Shown: positions 29,208 to 38,609 of the stretch, one piece after another | Position numbering within the stretch: position 1 is the stretch's first letter | Layout of the letters: each line of letters begins with the position of its first letter | Origin: CAWJAP01 sp963834365 | GTDB lineage: Bacteria; Acidobacteriota; Vicinamibacteria; Vicinamibacterales; Vicinamibacteraceae | Direction of reading: 5' to 3' | Assembly: GCA_963834365.1 (NCBI GenBank) | Contig: CAWIBS010000027.1 | Location: 1-64,000 of the forward strand | DNA: 64,000 nucleotides | Made by a program: the position numbers and the translations under genes | Notes under the pieces: generated by a model | The model's database searches: none | What the model was told of the DNA's origin: nothing | Seen by the model: the letters and a program-made list of their open reading frames with translations, nothing else

Positions 29208-30188
29208 TCATTCTATGCGGAAACCCCGTCGCGCCGGTGCCGGCTGCGTGGCGAGATTCACGCCGAGGACGACCAGCACGATGGCCGGTGCGGCGCTGAG
29301 CAGCCAGGGAAAATCGGCCATCGCCCGGATGTCGGCGGCCTCCTGGAGCAGTGTGCCCCAACTCGGCAAGCCGGCGCCGAAGCCGAGGCCCGCGAACGAC
29401 AGCGTCGATTCGGCGAGGATCGCCGCTGGCAGGAGCTGAAGCGCCTGCGTTCGCACGAACCCTCCAGCCGCCGGCAGCAGGTGCCGCATCACCACGCGAA
29501 CCGGGCCGGCGCCGAGCGACCGCGCGGCGACCGCATATTCCCGCGCGGCTTCACGCGCGACCACCGCACGGACGCCGCGCGCGACGATCGGCCAGCCCAG
29601 GAGCGTGAGCACGATCGTGAGCAGTGCGAACACCGTCGTCGCGTCGAGCACGGGCGGCAGCGACGCCCTGGCCGCCAGCACGACGTACAGCACGGGCAGC
29701 ACCAGCACCAGCTCCGCGAGCCGCATCAGCAGTCGATCAACGAGCCCCCCGGCGTAGCCGGAGACCGCGCCGACGAGCAGGCCGAGCAGCAGCGAGCCGA
29801 GTGAGGCCGCGGCCGCCACGGCGAGGGACACGCGGGCGCCGTGCAGGAGCCGCGACCACACGTCGCGACCGAGGCGGTCGGCTCCGAGCGGCAGCCACGG
29901 CTCGTCATCCCTGGACGAAGCCAGGAGACGTCCGTTTCTGAACGCCTGCAGCGCGACGCGCCGCGTCACGTCCGGCTCGTAGCGGCGCTCCAAAGGGTCC
30001 ACCAGGCGCAGCGGATGAAAGAACGGCCTGTGCCAGTGCCCGTCCTGGTCGATCACGCGGGGCGCCATCGGCGGCGCCAGCAGCCGATCGCGGAACTGGC
30101 GCTCAGGCTCGTTGGCGGCGAGCTGCGGCGCCAGAGCTGCGAGCGCCACGACCATCGCCACCAGCAGGGCGCCAAGAACACGCGTCAC
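29208..30188 (-). CDS. Oligopeptide ABC transporter permease DppC/OppC
   Basis: Inner-membrane permease subunit. It starts GTG at 30188 (VTRVLGALLVAMVVALAALA), four bases inside the end of the DppB gene (GTGA overlap). LPLGADRLGRDVWSRLLHGA is the classical DppC motif, followed by RVSLAVAAAASLGSLLLGLL. YAVAARSLGAGPVRVVMRHL is the EAA loop that contacts the ATPase. The end is PAPARRGFRIE at 29208. About 327 residues. No indel appears inside the gene, although an upstream frame runs in unbroken because of an indel in DppB. Confidence 0.9.
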   Translation of the reverse strand: MTRVLGALLVAMVVALAALAPQLAANEPERQFRDRLLAPPMAPRVIDQDGHWHRPFFHPLRLVDPLERRYEPDVTRRVALQAFRNGRLLASSRDDEPWLPLGADRLGRDVWSRLLHGARVSLAVAAAASLGSLLLGLLVGAVSGYAGGLVDRLLMRLAELVLVLPVLYVVLAARASLPPVLDATTVFALLTIVLTLLGWPIVARGVRAVVAREAAREYAVAARSLGAGPVRVVMRHLLPAAGGFVRTQALQLLPAAILAESTLSFAGLGFGAGLPSWGTLLQEAADIRAMADFPWLLSAAPAIVLVVLGVNLATQPAPARRGFRIE

Positions 30189-31154
30189 TGCTGCCGTGCT
30201 CCGACACGGGGGTCCAGCCACGACACCACCAGGTCGCTGATAGTGGTCCAGACGGCGAGGAACAGCGCCGCCGCGGCCGCGCATCCGGCGGCGAGCGGCG
30301 CGTCCCTTGCGCTCAGCGCTTCGAACGTCAGGCGTCCCATCCCGGGCCACGCCGTGACGAGCTCCACGGCGAGCGATCCGCTCAGGAGGCTTCCGGCCGC
30401 GATGCCGATGACGGCCGCGACCGGGGCCGCCGTGGGACGCCAGAGCGCGCGCCAGAGGACGCGCAGCCGTCGGTACGCCGCGCGACACTGCCGCGAGCAC
30501 GTGGCGATCGTCCTTGCCGCCGGCGACCGCCGCCGCCTGCACGCGCTCGAGCATGGCGCCGATTGGCAGCGCGAGCGCGAGCGCCGGCACGACCAGGTGG
30601 GCGGCGAGATCCGGGAGTCGGGAGCCCAAGGCGATCCCCTCCAGGCGGACGTCGGTCATGCCGCCTGTGGGAAGCCAGCCGCTCCGGGCCGCCACGAGGG
30701 CGAGCAGCAGCGCGGTGATGAGCGGCGGGATTGAGACGAGCACGAGCGAGGTCGTCGAGACGATGGCCGAGAGCCACGGCATGCGGCCACTGCCAGCCAG
30801 CGTGCCGAGGGGCAGCGCGACGACGAGCGCCAGCGCGAGCGCTACCAGCGCCAGGATCGCGGTGTTGGCCGCTCGGGAGGCGACCAGGGGCAGGACCGGC
30901 TGCGCGTATCGGAGCGAGGTGCCGAGATCGAAACGCAGCGCGGCGCCGAGCCACTGCACGTACTGTTCGCTCAGCGGACGATCGAGACCCAGGCGCGCGC
31001 GCTCCCGCTCGATGTCCGCAGGCGTCGCGCCGGCGGATCGCAGCTCCGCGAGCTGATCGCCGGGGGCCAGGCTCGCGACGATCTGCAGCGTCGAAGCGGC
31101 AGCGGCAACGAACAGGACGAGCAGGCAGGCGCGAAGCAGCAGAAAGCGGAGCAT
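30185..31154 (-). CDS. Oligopeptide ABC transporter permease DppB/OppB, frameshifted
   Basis: Inner-membrane permease. MLRFLLLRACLLVLFVAAAA at 31154, then IERERARLGLDRPLSEQYVQ with the DppB-typical LGLDxPLxxQY and WLGAALRFDLGTSLRYAQPV. ISTTSLVLVSIPPLITALLL-like helices follow. An indel near 30490 moves the EAA loop to another frame; the C-terminus is MELVTAWPGMGRLTFEALSA and SWLDPRVGARQQ at 30185, a classical DppB ending (LDPRxR). About 323 residues. It is cotranscribed with DppC. No ATP-binding subunits appear in the window. Confidence 0.9.
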
Positions 31155-31155
31155 C

Positions 31156-31380
31156 TACCAGCGACCAACTACCAGCGACCAAGACTACCAGCGACTGGCT
31201 ACCAGCGATCAGCCCAGGGCCGCAGACCGAAGACCGCAACAGCTGCCAACGACCAGCGACCACCGAACGGTGGTGTCCGGATACAAGACTACGGGCCGCA
31301 GGCTGCAGGCGACCGAAGACCGAAGACCGAAGAACCGAAGACTGAAGACTGAAGACTGAAGACTGAGGACTGAGGACTGA
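31156..31380. repeat. Long heptamer repeat array between binding protein and permease
   Basis: The 250-base gap is almost entirely seven-base units. The left part uses TACCAGC and GACCAAC-type units; the middle is degenerate (31230-31300). The right part (31311-31380) is very regular: GACCGAA three times, then GACTGAA and GACTGAG repeats. Some units carry an extra base. The array separates SBP from the permease genes in what would otherwise be one operon. See the findings for its relation to the other arrays. Confidence 0.85.
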
Positions 31381-31406
31381 ACCGCTATCGGAAGCACCTC
31401 GCGCCG

Positions 31407-33123
31407 TCATCTGTCCGCCGCGGCGAGTGTATCAGCTCGCCAGAGCACGTACGGAAAGACGGACCCTGGCTGGATGCCGGTCACACGCGGGCTCGTGGCG
31501 ACATGGAGCGTTGGCGCCGCGAAAAAGATGGCGGGGATCTCGGCGGCGAACAATCGCTGCACGTCGGCGAAGCGGGCGCGCCGCGTCTCGAGATCACTGG
31601 TGGTCGTGATCTCACGCATCCAGGTATCGACCTGACGTTCCCACGGCGTGGCGGGCGAGGCCTGCTGCGGGTGCCACATGTGGAAGTTGCCCGAGCTGAG
31701 CCAGTAGTCGAGATTGGTGGATGGATCCGTGTCGCTCGTGCTCACGCCGAAGTAGGCCGCTTCGTACTCGCCGCGGGTCAGGCGTGCGCCGAGCGCACCG
31801 GCTTCGAGCGTGACGACGTCCACGGCGATGCCAACGGCCTTGAGATCGGCGGCGAGGACGGCGCTGGCGCGCTCGCGCGCGGCGTGCCCCTTCTGCGTGA
31901 GGAGCTCGACGCGAACGGGCGCGCCCGACGTGGTCTCGAGTGTGCCGTCGCCGTTGCGATCGGCGAGCTTCAGCTCCGAGAGCAGCGCCCGGGCCTTTGC
32001 CGGATCGTAGGCGTCGGGCTGGAGGTCGTCGAGATGCCAGACCCGGTTGCCGGGTGTGATGGGTCCTCCGATCGGGACGCCGGCGCCGAGGTAGACCGTA
32101 TCGACGAACACACGCCGATCGACGGCATGCGAGACGGCGCGGCGGAATCGCGTGTCGTGCCACGGCCGGGCGCTCGCCGCGCGGCCTGGTGCGAGGTTGA
32201 ACCACAGCGAGTCGGCGTCGATGGCCACTCCCAGATCGAAGACGCGAAGGCGGCCGGCGCCTGCGAGCTTGCGGACGGCGGCGAGGTCCTCGGCGCGAAC
32301 TTCCGCGTTGAGCAGATCCACCTCTCCCGCCTCGAGAGCCAGCAGCTCGGCGTTCTGGGTCGGGATCACACGCAGCGTGAGCGCGGCCCCGCGTGGCGCC
32401 TCGGCGTTCAGGCGGGCGGCGAGCCCGCGTGGATTGCGGGAGAGCTCCAGCCGCTCACCGGGGCTGTACGACCGGAGGACGAATGGTCCCAGCCCGACGA
32501 GCTCGTCCGGCGGTGTCTTGACGGTCCACTGGTCGCGCAGCGTGCCCGCCTCGAGCGCAGCTTTCAAACGATGGGCCGGAAGGATCGGGAGGCTCTGCAG
32601 TCCGCGGAGGCCGGGGCCGTAGGGCTCGGGGTAGGTCAGCACGATCGAGTGTCGGTCGACGGCCCGCACGTCGATCCGTTTTCCGCTGACGAGGAATCCA
32701 CTGGCCAGGGGGCTTGCCGTCCTGGGGTCGTGGAGGGCGTCGAAGGTGAAGACCACATCGGCCGAGGTGAATGGCGCGCCATCCGAGAAGGCGACATCGC
32801 GTCGCAGGCTGAGCGTGTAACTCCGGCCATCCGCCGACATCGTCCACGACTCGGCGAGTGCGGGCTCAATCTCCTGCGTGGCGTGGTTCAAGCGGACCAG
32901 TCGCGCGTGGAGCAGTTGCGACACGACCAGCGAGGCTCGATCGACCGCGAACAGCCGGTTGAACGTCCGAGGTTCGGTTCGCAACGCGGCGACGATGCGG
33001 GCGGGGGTCGCCGGGGGATCCGAGGCGGCCCGGTCGTGCGTTCGCGTCGCCCACCACACCACAGGGGCGGCGAGGGCGAGCACCAGGAGCGCGAGCAGCA
33101 GCGTGCGACGGGTGCGTGCGCAT
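31407..33123 (-). CDS. Extracellular solute-binding protein, family 5 (oligopeptide/dipeptide)
   Basis: Periplasmic binding protein for the adjacent DppBC. The intact frame to 33083 reads RIVAALRTEPRTFNRLFAVD, then LAESWTMSADGRSYTLSLRR and DVAFSDGAPFTSADVVFTFD, the family 5 signature region, WFNLAPGRAASARPWHDTRF with RRAVSHAVDRRVFVDTVYLG, and ends VLWRADTLAAADR. The first in-frame start, at 33083, lacks a full signal peptide. A likely true start is the ATG at 33123: a single missing base there would give MRTRTRR-like followed by LLLALLVLALAAPVVWW, an N-terminal membrane or signal segment. About 570 residues. Substrate probably peptides; not determined. Confidence 0.88.
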
Positions 33124-33519
33124 CTGGGGCAAAGCGGTCAGGAAGCTGGCCAGCCGGTGTCAGCGTTGGCTATGACACGGCCCATTGTCATTAACACACT
33201 ATAAATCAATAGTTTAGTGTCAGCCCTGTCCGGTCGATGCCTGCCCCGGACTGGTAATCAGCGAGTCGCCGGCTGGCACGGTACCAGGGACCCAGCTCGT
33301 TTACGCGATCGTAATCGGGGTGATCAGTCTCGAGCTTGGGTTGGCAGGAATCGCCGTGGATTCCTCTGGCTTCACTCCTCATACATTGCAGAAAATGCGA
33401 CGTAAGAATCGGATCAGATTGCAGTTTTTGCAACGCTGGCACGACTCCTGCTCATCGGTTCGGCCGTAACGCGGTGCCTCCCGGCACTCCGATTCCCCGA
33501 AAACATTGGACTGATATCG
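33124..33519. other. Divergent intergenic region with AT-rich inverted repeat
   Basis: Nearly 400 bases between the divergent binding-protein and subtilisin genes. At 33184-33222 the sequence is strikingly AT-rich in this GC-rich contig and holds the inverted repeat ACACTA (33196-33201) and TAGTGT (33215-33220) around a 13-base loop, with TGTCA flanking both sides. This could be an operator or promoter for either gene. The rest (33230-33519) has no convincing ORF; a 78-codon minus frame exists at 33206-33442 but lacks support. Confidence 0.55.
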
Positions 33520-35229
33520 ATGTCGCTCGAACAACCAGCGGTGGTGCGTGTGTCTGGACTTGCGCTTGCGTGGAGGGAGGGCCGCACCTCCACCTGCGTG
33601 ATTCTCATGGTGGTGGTGTGGGTCCTGTGGGCGATGGTGGGGGCGGCCGTGGCAGGTCCCGCCGGCCGTCCAGCCCGGGTGGCCCCCGACGTGAGCACCC
33701 GCGTGGCGGCGGGCGCCACGGCGGACGTCATCCTCCGCGGGACCCCCGACGAGATTGCGGCGCTGGTGGCGCGGCATGGGTTGAGTGTGAAGCGCGCGCT
33801 GCGCTCGGGCGCGGTGGTGTCGCTCGACGGCGCGGGCGCTGCGGTCGCTGTCGAGCGATCCCGCGATCGACGCCCTGGCGGCCGATCGCGCCGTGTATCC
33901 GACGATGGCCGTGACGGCGGAATCGACGGGTGTGTCGCAGGTGTGGGCGGGGCTGGAGGGTGTGGCGCAGCGGACGGGCCGCGGGATTGGCATTGCGGTC
34001 ATCGACTCGGGGATGACCGAGCACGGCGACCTGCGGGGCCGTATCGCGGCGCACGTCGATTTCACCGGGCCGCTCGGGTTCGGGCGCGATTTCTACGGCC
34101 ACGGGACACACATCGCGGGCATCATCGCGGGCAGCGGCCGGCAGGGATTCCCGGGGATGGCGCCGGGCGCGCATCTCATCAACCTGCGGGTCCTGCAGCG
34201 AGACGGCAGCGGCCAGTCGAGCGACGTCGTCGAAGCGATCGACTGGGCGATCGAGCATCGGCTCCGGTTCAACCTGCGGGTGCTGAATGTGTCGCTGGGG
34301 CACCCGGCGATCGAGGCGGCGGCGGACGATCCGCTGGTGCAGGCGGTCGAGCGGGCGGTCGCGGCGGGCATCGTGGTGGTCTGTTCGGCGGGGAACCTCG
34401 GCAAGGATCCGCAGACCGGGCGTCCGATCGTCGGGGCGATCAATTCGCCGGGCAATGCGCCGGGCGTGATCACGGTAGGCGCCTTGAACACGAAGGGGAC
34501 GGCGGCGCGGTCCGACGACGAGGTGACCAGCTACAGTTCGCGCGGTCCGACGTATCTGCGATGGGCTGGTGAAGCCGGACCTCGTGGCGCCGGGGAACAA
34601 GATCGAGTCGCTCGGAGCGCCGGCCTCGACCCTGTGGCTGCGCTATCCCGAGCTGCGGACGCGGCGGGGGTATCTCGCGTTGAGCGGCACCAGCCAGGCG
34701 GCGGCGGTGGTGGCGGGGGCGGCAGCGCTCGTGCTCCAGGCGAATCCGCGACTGACGCCGATGCAGGTCAAGTTCGCGCTGCAAGGGACGGCGAGCCTGA
34801 TGCCGCAGGCGGGGCTGGTGGCGTCGGGTGCGGGGAGTCTGAATGCCGCGGCGGCGGTGCGGATGGCGGCGCTCGGTCCCGGCGCGCGCCGGACGACCCT
34901 GACGATTGGTGGGGAACAGGTCGTGAGCGGCAGCGTGGCCTTTGAAAACGTCTATGCCAGCGGCGTGAGATCCGACACGATCGTATGGGGGGATACGATC
35001 GTCTGGGGAGACACGATCACGTGGGGCGACACGATCATTTGGGGCGATACGATTGTGGGGCGACACGCTGATCTGGGGTGACACCATCGTGTGGGGTGAC
35101 ACCATCGTCTGGGGTGACACAATCGTGTGGGGAGATACCATCGTGTGGGGCGACACGATCGTATGGGGGGATTCGATCACTTGGGGTGACACCATTATCT
35201 GGGGAGACACGATCGTGTGGGGCGACTGA
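33520..35229 (+). CDS. S8 family subtilisin-like serine peptidase with C-terminal DTI[VIT]WG repeats, frameshifted
   Basis: Exported subtilase. A hydrophobic segment ILMVVVWVLWAMVGAAVAGP (residues ~30-50) is the signal or anchor. A short pro-region (VILRGTPDEIAALVARHG) follows. The catalytic Asp is in IGIAVIDSGMTEHGD, His in FYGHGTHIAGIIAGSG, the oxyanion Asn region in VVVCSAGNLGKDPQ, and Ser in LSGTSQAAAVVAGAAALVLQ. After ALQGTASLMPQAGLVASGAG the protein ends in 14 hexapeptides DTI[VIT]WG and a final D before the TGA at 35227. Indels near 33850, 34560 and 35057 break the frame; corrected length is about 570 residues. The catalytic triad is complete. Two tiny ORFs and an HD-GYP gene follow. 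Confidence 0.93.
34976..35226 (+). repeat. 18-bp coding repeat, 14 copies, encoding DTI[VIT]WG
   Basis: Fourteen consecutive hexapeptides run to the protease stop: units 1-2 DTIVWG, 3 DTITWG, 4 DTIIWG, 5 DTIVWG, 6 DTLIWG, 7-11 DTIVWG, 12 DSITWG, 13 DTIIWG, 14 DTIVWG, then Asp-stop. Synonymous codons vary (ACG/ACC/ACA, ATC/ATT, GAC/GAT), so the peptide is conserved beyond the DNA repeat. A two-base deletion in unit 5 (near 35057) causes the apparent premature stop at 35081. Confidence 0.93.
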
Positions 35230-35246
35230 TTCTAAGCGAGTTGATC

Positions 35247-35276
35247 ATGGGCCGCATCATCATTTGGTTGGACTGA
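35247..35276 (+). CDS. Nine-codon micro-ORF, MGRIIIWLD
   Basis: ATG at 35247 to TGA at 35274-35276, starting 18 bases after the protease stop. The peptide MGRIIIWLD shares with the second micro-ORF the pattern MxxIIIWxD and ends like the protease (I-x-W-x-D-stop). Nine bases, ATCATTTGG, are identical to codons in repeat unit 4 of the protease. A Shine-Dalgarno sequence is weak (GCGAG at 35236-35240). Whether it is translated is unknown; the similarity to its twin is the main support. Confidence 0.45.
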   Translation: MGRIIIWLD

Positions 35277-35321
35277 GGCGACAGTTCACCTCGACGGATC
35301 AGAGCAGAGGAGAGAAACATC

Positions 35322-35351
35322 ATGGACCAGATCATCATTTGGGCTGACTGA
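35322..35351 (+). CDS. Nine-codon micro-ORF, MDQIIIWAD
   Basis: ATG at 35322 to TGA at 35349-35351, 75 bases after the first micro-ORF start. A strong purine-rich ribosome site (AGAGGAGAG at 35307-35315) stands seven bases upstream, which is better than for most genes in this window. The peptide MDQIIIWAD differs from its twin at residues 2, 3 and 8 only. The context (protease with a C-terminal WGD repeat upstream, HD-GYP gene downstream) suggests a secreted or regulatory micropeptide; this is a hypothesis. Confidence 0.5.
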   Translation: MDQIIIWAD

Positions 35352-35469
35352 ACGGACCCCGTTCGAGCCGGGGGAAGCGGTTCACAGTCTTTCGGAACTG
35401 GCCGCGGAGGCTTGGCGGAGCCTCTTGCGTGAGAACGGCAAGACGCCTTAGCATCCGGGCGTCGAGACT

Positions 35470-36868
35470 ATGCCGGTACGTGGAAGGGTCTACGTTTGGG
35501 TAGTCATCCTGGCAGGGTCTAGTGCCGTAGCGCACGCACTGTACCAGCTCGTCCGTTTCCCGCCCAATGCGCAGTGGCTGATCATCGCCATGCTAACCCT
35601 GGTTAGCGGCTCAGCCACGGTGAAGCTTCCCTCCATTGCCGCGCACATCTCGGTATCTGAAACGTTCCTATTTAGTGCGGTTTTACTTTTCGGTCCGTCA
35701 GCGGGTGTAGCGACCGTCATACTTGACGCCCTGATTATCACATTCGTCAGAATAGGGCGCAGTAAGCGCAATTCTGACCAGATTCTGTTCAATCTCTCGG
35801 CTCCGGCCCTTGCCATGTGGGTTGGAGCGCACCTCTTTTACATCACAAGCGGGCTCGAGCCGCTTCACAACCTGCGACCTGACGAACGCCTGAATCTAAG
35901 CGCGCTCATCGGGCCGCTGTTGCTCTTCGCAATCGTCTATTTCTGTTTGAACAGCGGCCTTGTTGCTTGCGCTGTTGCATTTGCGCGTGGTGCGAAACCA
36001 TTCGAAATCTGGAAGAAGCACTTCGTCTGGCTTTCGTTGAATTATTTCGGAGGCGCCTCAGTAGCAGCTCATCTTGTGGTCTACACACGTCAGTTTGACT
36101 GGACGTTTCTCGGTGTCACGATTCCGCTCCTTCTTGTCTTGTACATGACCTTTCGTACGTCAATGGCGAGGGTTGCCGATGCGACTAAGCATCTCGAGGA
36201 ACTGAATGCTCTATATTTAGCAACGGTCCAAACTCTCGCGGCGGCTATAGATGCCAAAGATCAAGTAACACATGGCCACATCCGGCGCGTTCAACACTAC
36301 GCGGTTGCTCTCGCGCATGCGATAGGTGTCAAAGATGAAATGCAGGTTCGCGCCATCCAGGCTGCCGCCGTTTTGCATGACACCGGAAAGATCGCGGTGC
36401 CGGAAGCGATATCTGAATAAGCCAGGACCTCTAGATCCGAACGAATTCGCGGTCATGAAGCAACACGCGGCCGTGGGGGCTGATATCATTTCATCTATAC
36501 GCTTCCCGTATCCCGTGGAGCCGATCGTCCGGCATCATCATGAGAACTGGGATGGCTCAGGCTATCCGACTGGCCTTGGCGGAACGCAGATCCCGATCGG
36601 GGCTCGTATCCTCGCGGTCGTCGACTGCTTCGATGCGCTCACGTCTGATCGGCCTTACAGAAGGCGCATGAGCGACGCAGACGCGCTAGCCATAATCTCT
36701 GAACGCCGAGGCCGCATGTACGATCCGCTTGTCGTGGACGCTTTTTTGAGGATCTACCAACGCCTTCGTCACGAAGAAGCAGCACCCGAGGCACCGCAAA
36801 CGACAGGTTTTGCGACCGCCGCGGCGGTCGCAGAACTAACCAAAACTCGCGCCTCGGCGCGTTCGTAG
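35470..36868 (+). CDS. Membrane-anchored HD-GYP domain phosphodiesterase, one frameshift
   Basis: An N-terminal sensor region of about seven hydrophobic helices (VYVWVVILAGSSAVAHALYQ, WLIIAMLTLVSGSATVKLPS, FLGVTIPLLLVLYMTFRTSM), then a helical linker VADATKHLEELNALYLATVQ and the HD part: AIDAKDQVTHGHIRRVQHYA, AAAVLHDTGKIAVPEAI. One extra T near 36411 shifts the frame; the rest reads LNKPGPLDPNEFAVMKQHAA, VRHHHENWDGSGYPTGLGGT (GYP motif) and SDRPYRRRMSDADALAIISE. The catalytic HD and GYP residues are complete, so c-di-GMP hydrolysis is likely. Corrected length about 466 residues. Lower GC than flanks. Confidence 0.93.
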
Positions 36869-36885
36869 GATGGTTAGCCTGAGCT

Positions 36886-38602
36886 ATGAAGGATACTGTC
36901 ATACTTGCCGTGCGGAACCTTATGGAACGCGGCTTCTATTCGGAAGCGTTACGGCTTTTGGCGCCTAGTTTAGATTCGAAAGACGCTAAGCATCAGGCTC
37001 TTCACGGCGAGTTGCTATTTCGAGCAGGGCGATTAGAAGAAGCCTGTGATTCGTTGACCAGCGCGTTAAAGGCAGGCCGGTCGGACCACGCCTTGAGGGC
37101 AACGTGCCTAGAAGTAGCTGGCCTAATTGCCAAGGAGCGAGAAGAACATTCCGAGGCTTTGACATCCTTCCGCGAGGCCCAAAGGGCTGCGGAGGACGCT
37201 AAGGACCCGTGGCTTGTCTGCCGTGTTCAGTTATCAATGCTACCGACGCTTTTGGACTCGCAAGGGGTTCAAGGGTGTACGGCTTCGGCGCTTGAAGTAC
37301 GGCAACGGGTGCTACGAACCGGCGACCCCGGTTTTTTGGCGACGCTGCACCTTCGCTTTGGTCAACTGGAAGCGCGGCGGGCTAACTGGCAATTGGCAGA
37401 AAGGCACCTTGATGGGGCACTTCGTCTGCTGGAGACTGCACCAAACGCTCACATCGAAGGACTTGTGCGCGTCGTTCGGTCAGTTGTCTTTGGGCTCGGC
37501 GATAGACTTGATGACGCAATTCACGAAGCTACGGAAGCGCTGCGCCTCGGTGAGGATACCGACGCACGAAGCGTACAGCATTGCTGCACACGGAAATTTA
37601 GCACAACTGAACCTGTTAAAGGGTGACCTAACCGCTGCCGAGAAGCATCTTAGAGCATGTTTCGAAACGGTAGCCGAGGGGTCACAGGCCTGGCGCTGTT
37701 TTCTCGACACTGCCGCTCAACTAGATCTTGTTCGAGGAGACTTAAAAGGCGCTGAAGCAAAACTGAGTCAGATTTCCGATCGACTGAGCCCCCATGCGGC
37801 GGAGCCGACTTGGCCGAATATCGAGGTGAACCTGACCAGAATTCAGCTCCTTCAGCGAGCAGGGAAGCTTGAGGAGGCAGTAGTGCTAGCCGAACGAGCT
37901 GCCCGACTGGCTCGGAGCCGCGCCGACGGTTTCTTGGAGCCAAGATTTCGGTTCAAACAGGTTGAACTGTTGGTCGATTTGGGGCGCAAGGATGAGGCAC
38001 TCGGCGTCTTATCCTTTGCCAATTTACCGGTCCGGAGGGTGGGCCTACCGCTCTTGGCAGAGACTGATCGCGTCAGGAGTCGAGTACTTGCCGCTTTCGG
38101 ATTGAGAACCGAATCCGTTGCCGCTCTGAGCAGGGCGCGACGAGTTGAAATTGCCACTGGAAGGAACATTGATCTGGAGAGTCTCGATTCGACTGATGAA
38201 GACGCCGAGACAGGAACGGCTAGCACGTCAGTCTTAAGGGAACTTGAGGCGGCTGCCCGCTGGTTCGATTTTTCAAGCCGGCCAGATTTGCTTGCAGCGG
38301 AGGTCACATCACTGCTTGAAGCGTCGGGCGCCGCAAGGCGATGCTGGACGGTGAAGAAGCCAGTTGACGTCGAACAATCAGTCTTGGGGAGGTCGAATTC
38401 GGACAGGCAACCTGGAAAGCGAAGCGTGGTCGTTGACCTGGGCACATATCGCGGTGTGCGATTTGAGCTAAACGTACAACCAAGCAAGGGAGTCTACGCC
38501 GAGAGTCTTGTAGCCGCGGTCGTTCAACTTGTCGGAGCGGCCGTGACGCTCGAGAGTTTCAACCGAGAGCACAAGGTACCGAGCGTCACTTTGGCCGGTT
38601 GA
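36886..38602 (+). CDS. TPR-repeat sensory protein, probably the N-terminal part of the sigma-54 activator downstream; one frameshift
   Basis: Helical repeat protein. It begins MKDTVILAVRNLMERGFYSE at 36886 and contains TPR-like pairs (GELLFRAGRLEEACDSLTSA, FGQLEARRANWQLAERHLDG, RIQLLQRAGKLEEAVVLAER). An indel near 37580 moves it to the frame that continues AYSIAAHGNLAQLNLLKGDL. From about residue 450, ARWFDFSSRPDLLAAEVTSL and FELNVQPSKGVYAESLVAAV resemble a GAF-like module. At the stop (38600-38602) removal of one T would join it in frame to the AAA+ ORF (LAGEQGLMLEGNVFVAPKMR), so the two are probably one ~900-residue protein. Low GC relative to the AAA+ part. Confidence 0.7.
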
Positions 38603-38609
38603 GCAAGGC

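Noticed and set aside
29208..31154. Apparent DppB-DppC fusion ORF
   Set aside because: The DppB C-terminus and stop are found in another frame (30185), so the fused ORF arises from an indel.
33206..33442. 78-codon minus-strand ORF in the divergent gap
   Set aside because: No ribosome site, family motif or coding bias; overlaps an AT-rich regulatory-like segment.
34976..35226. CRISPR array
   Set aside because: The repeats are 18 bases, contiguous and in-frame coding, with no spacers. Heptamer arrays also lack spacers.
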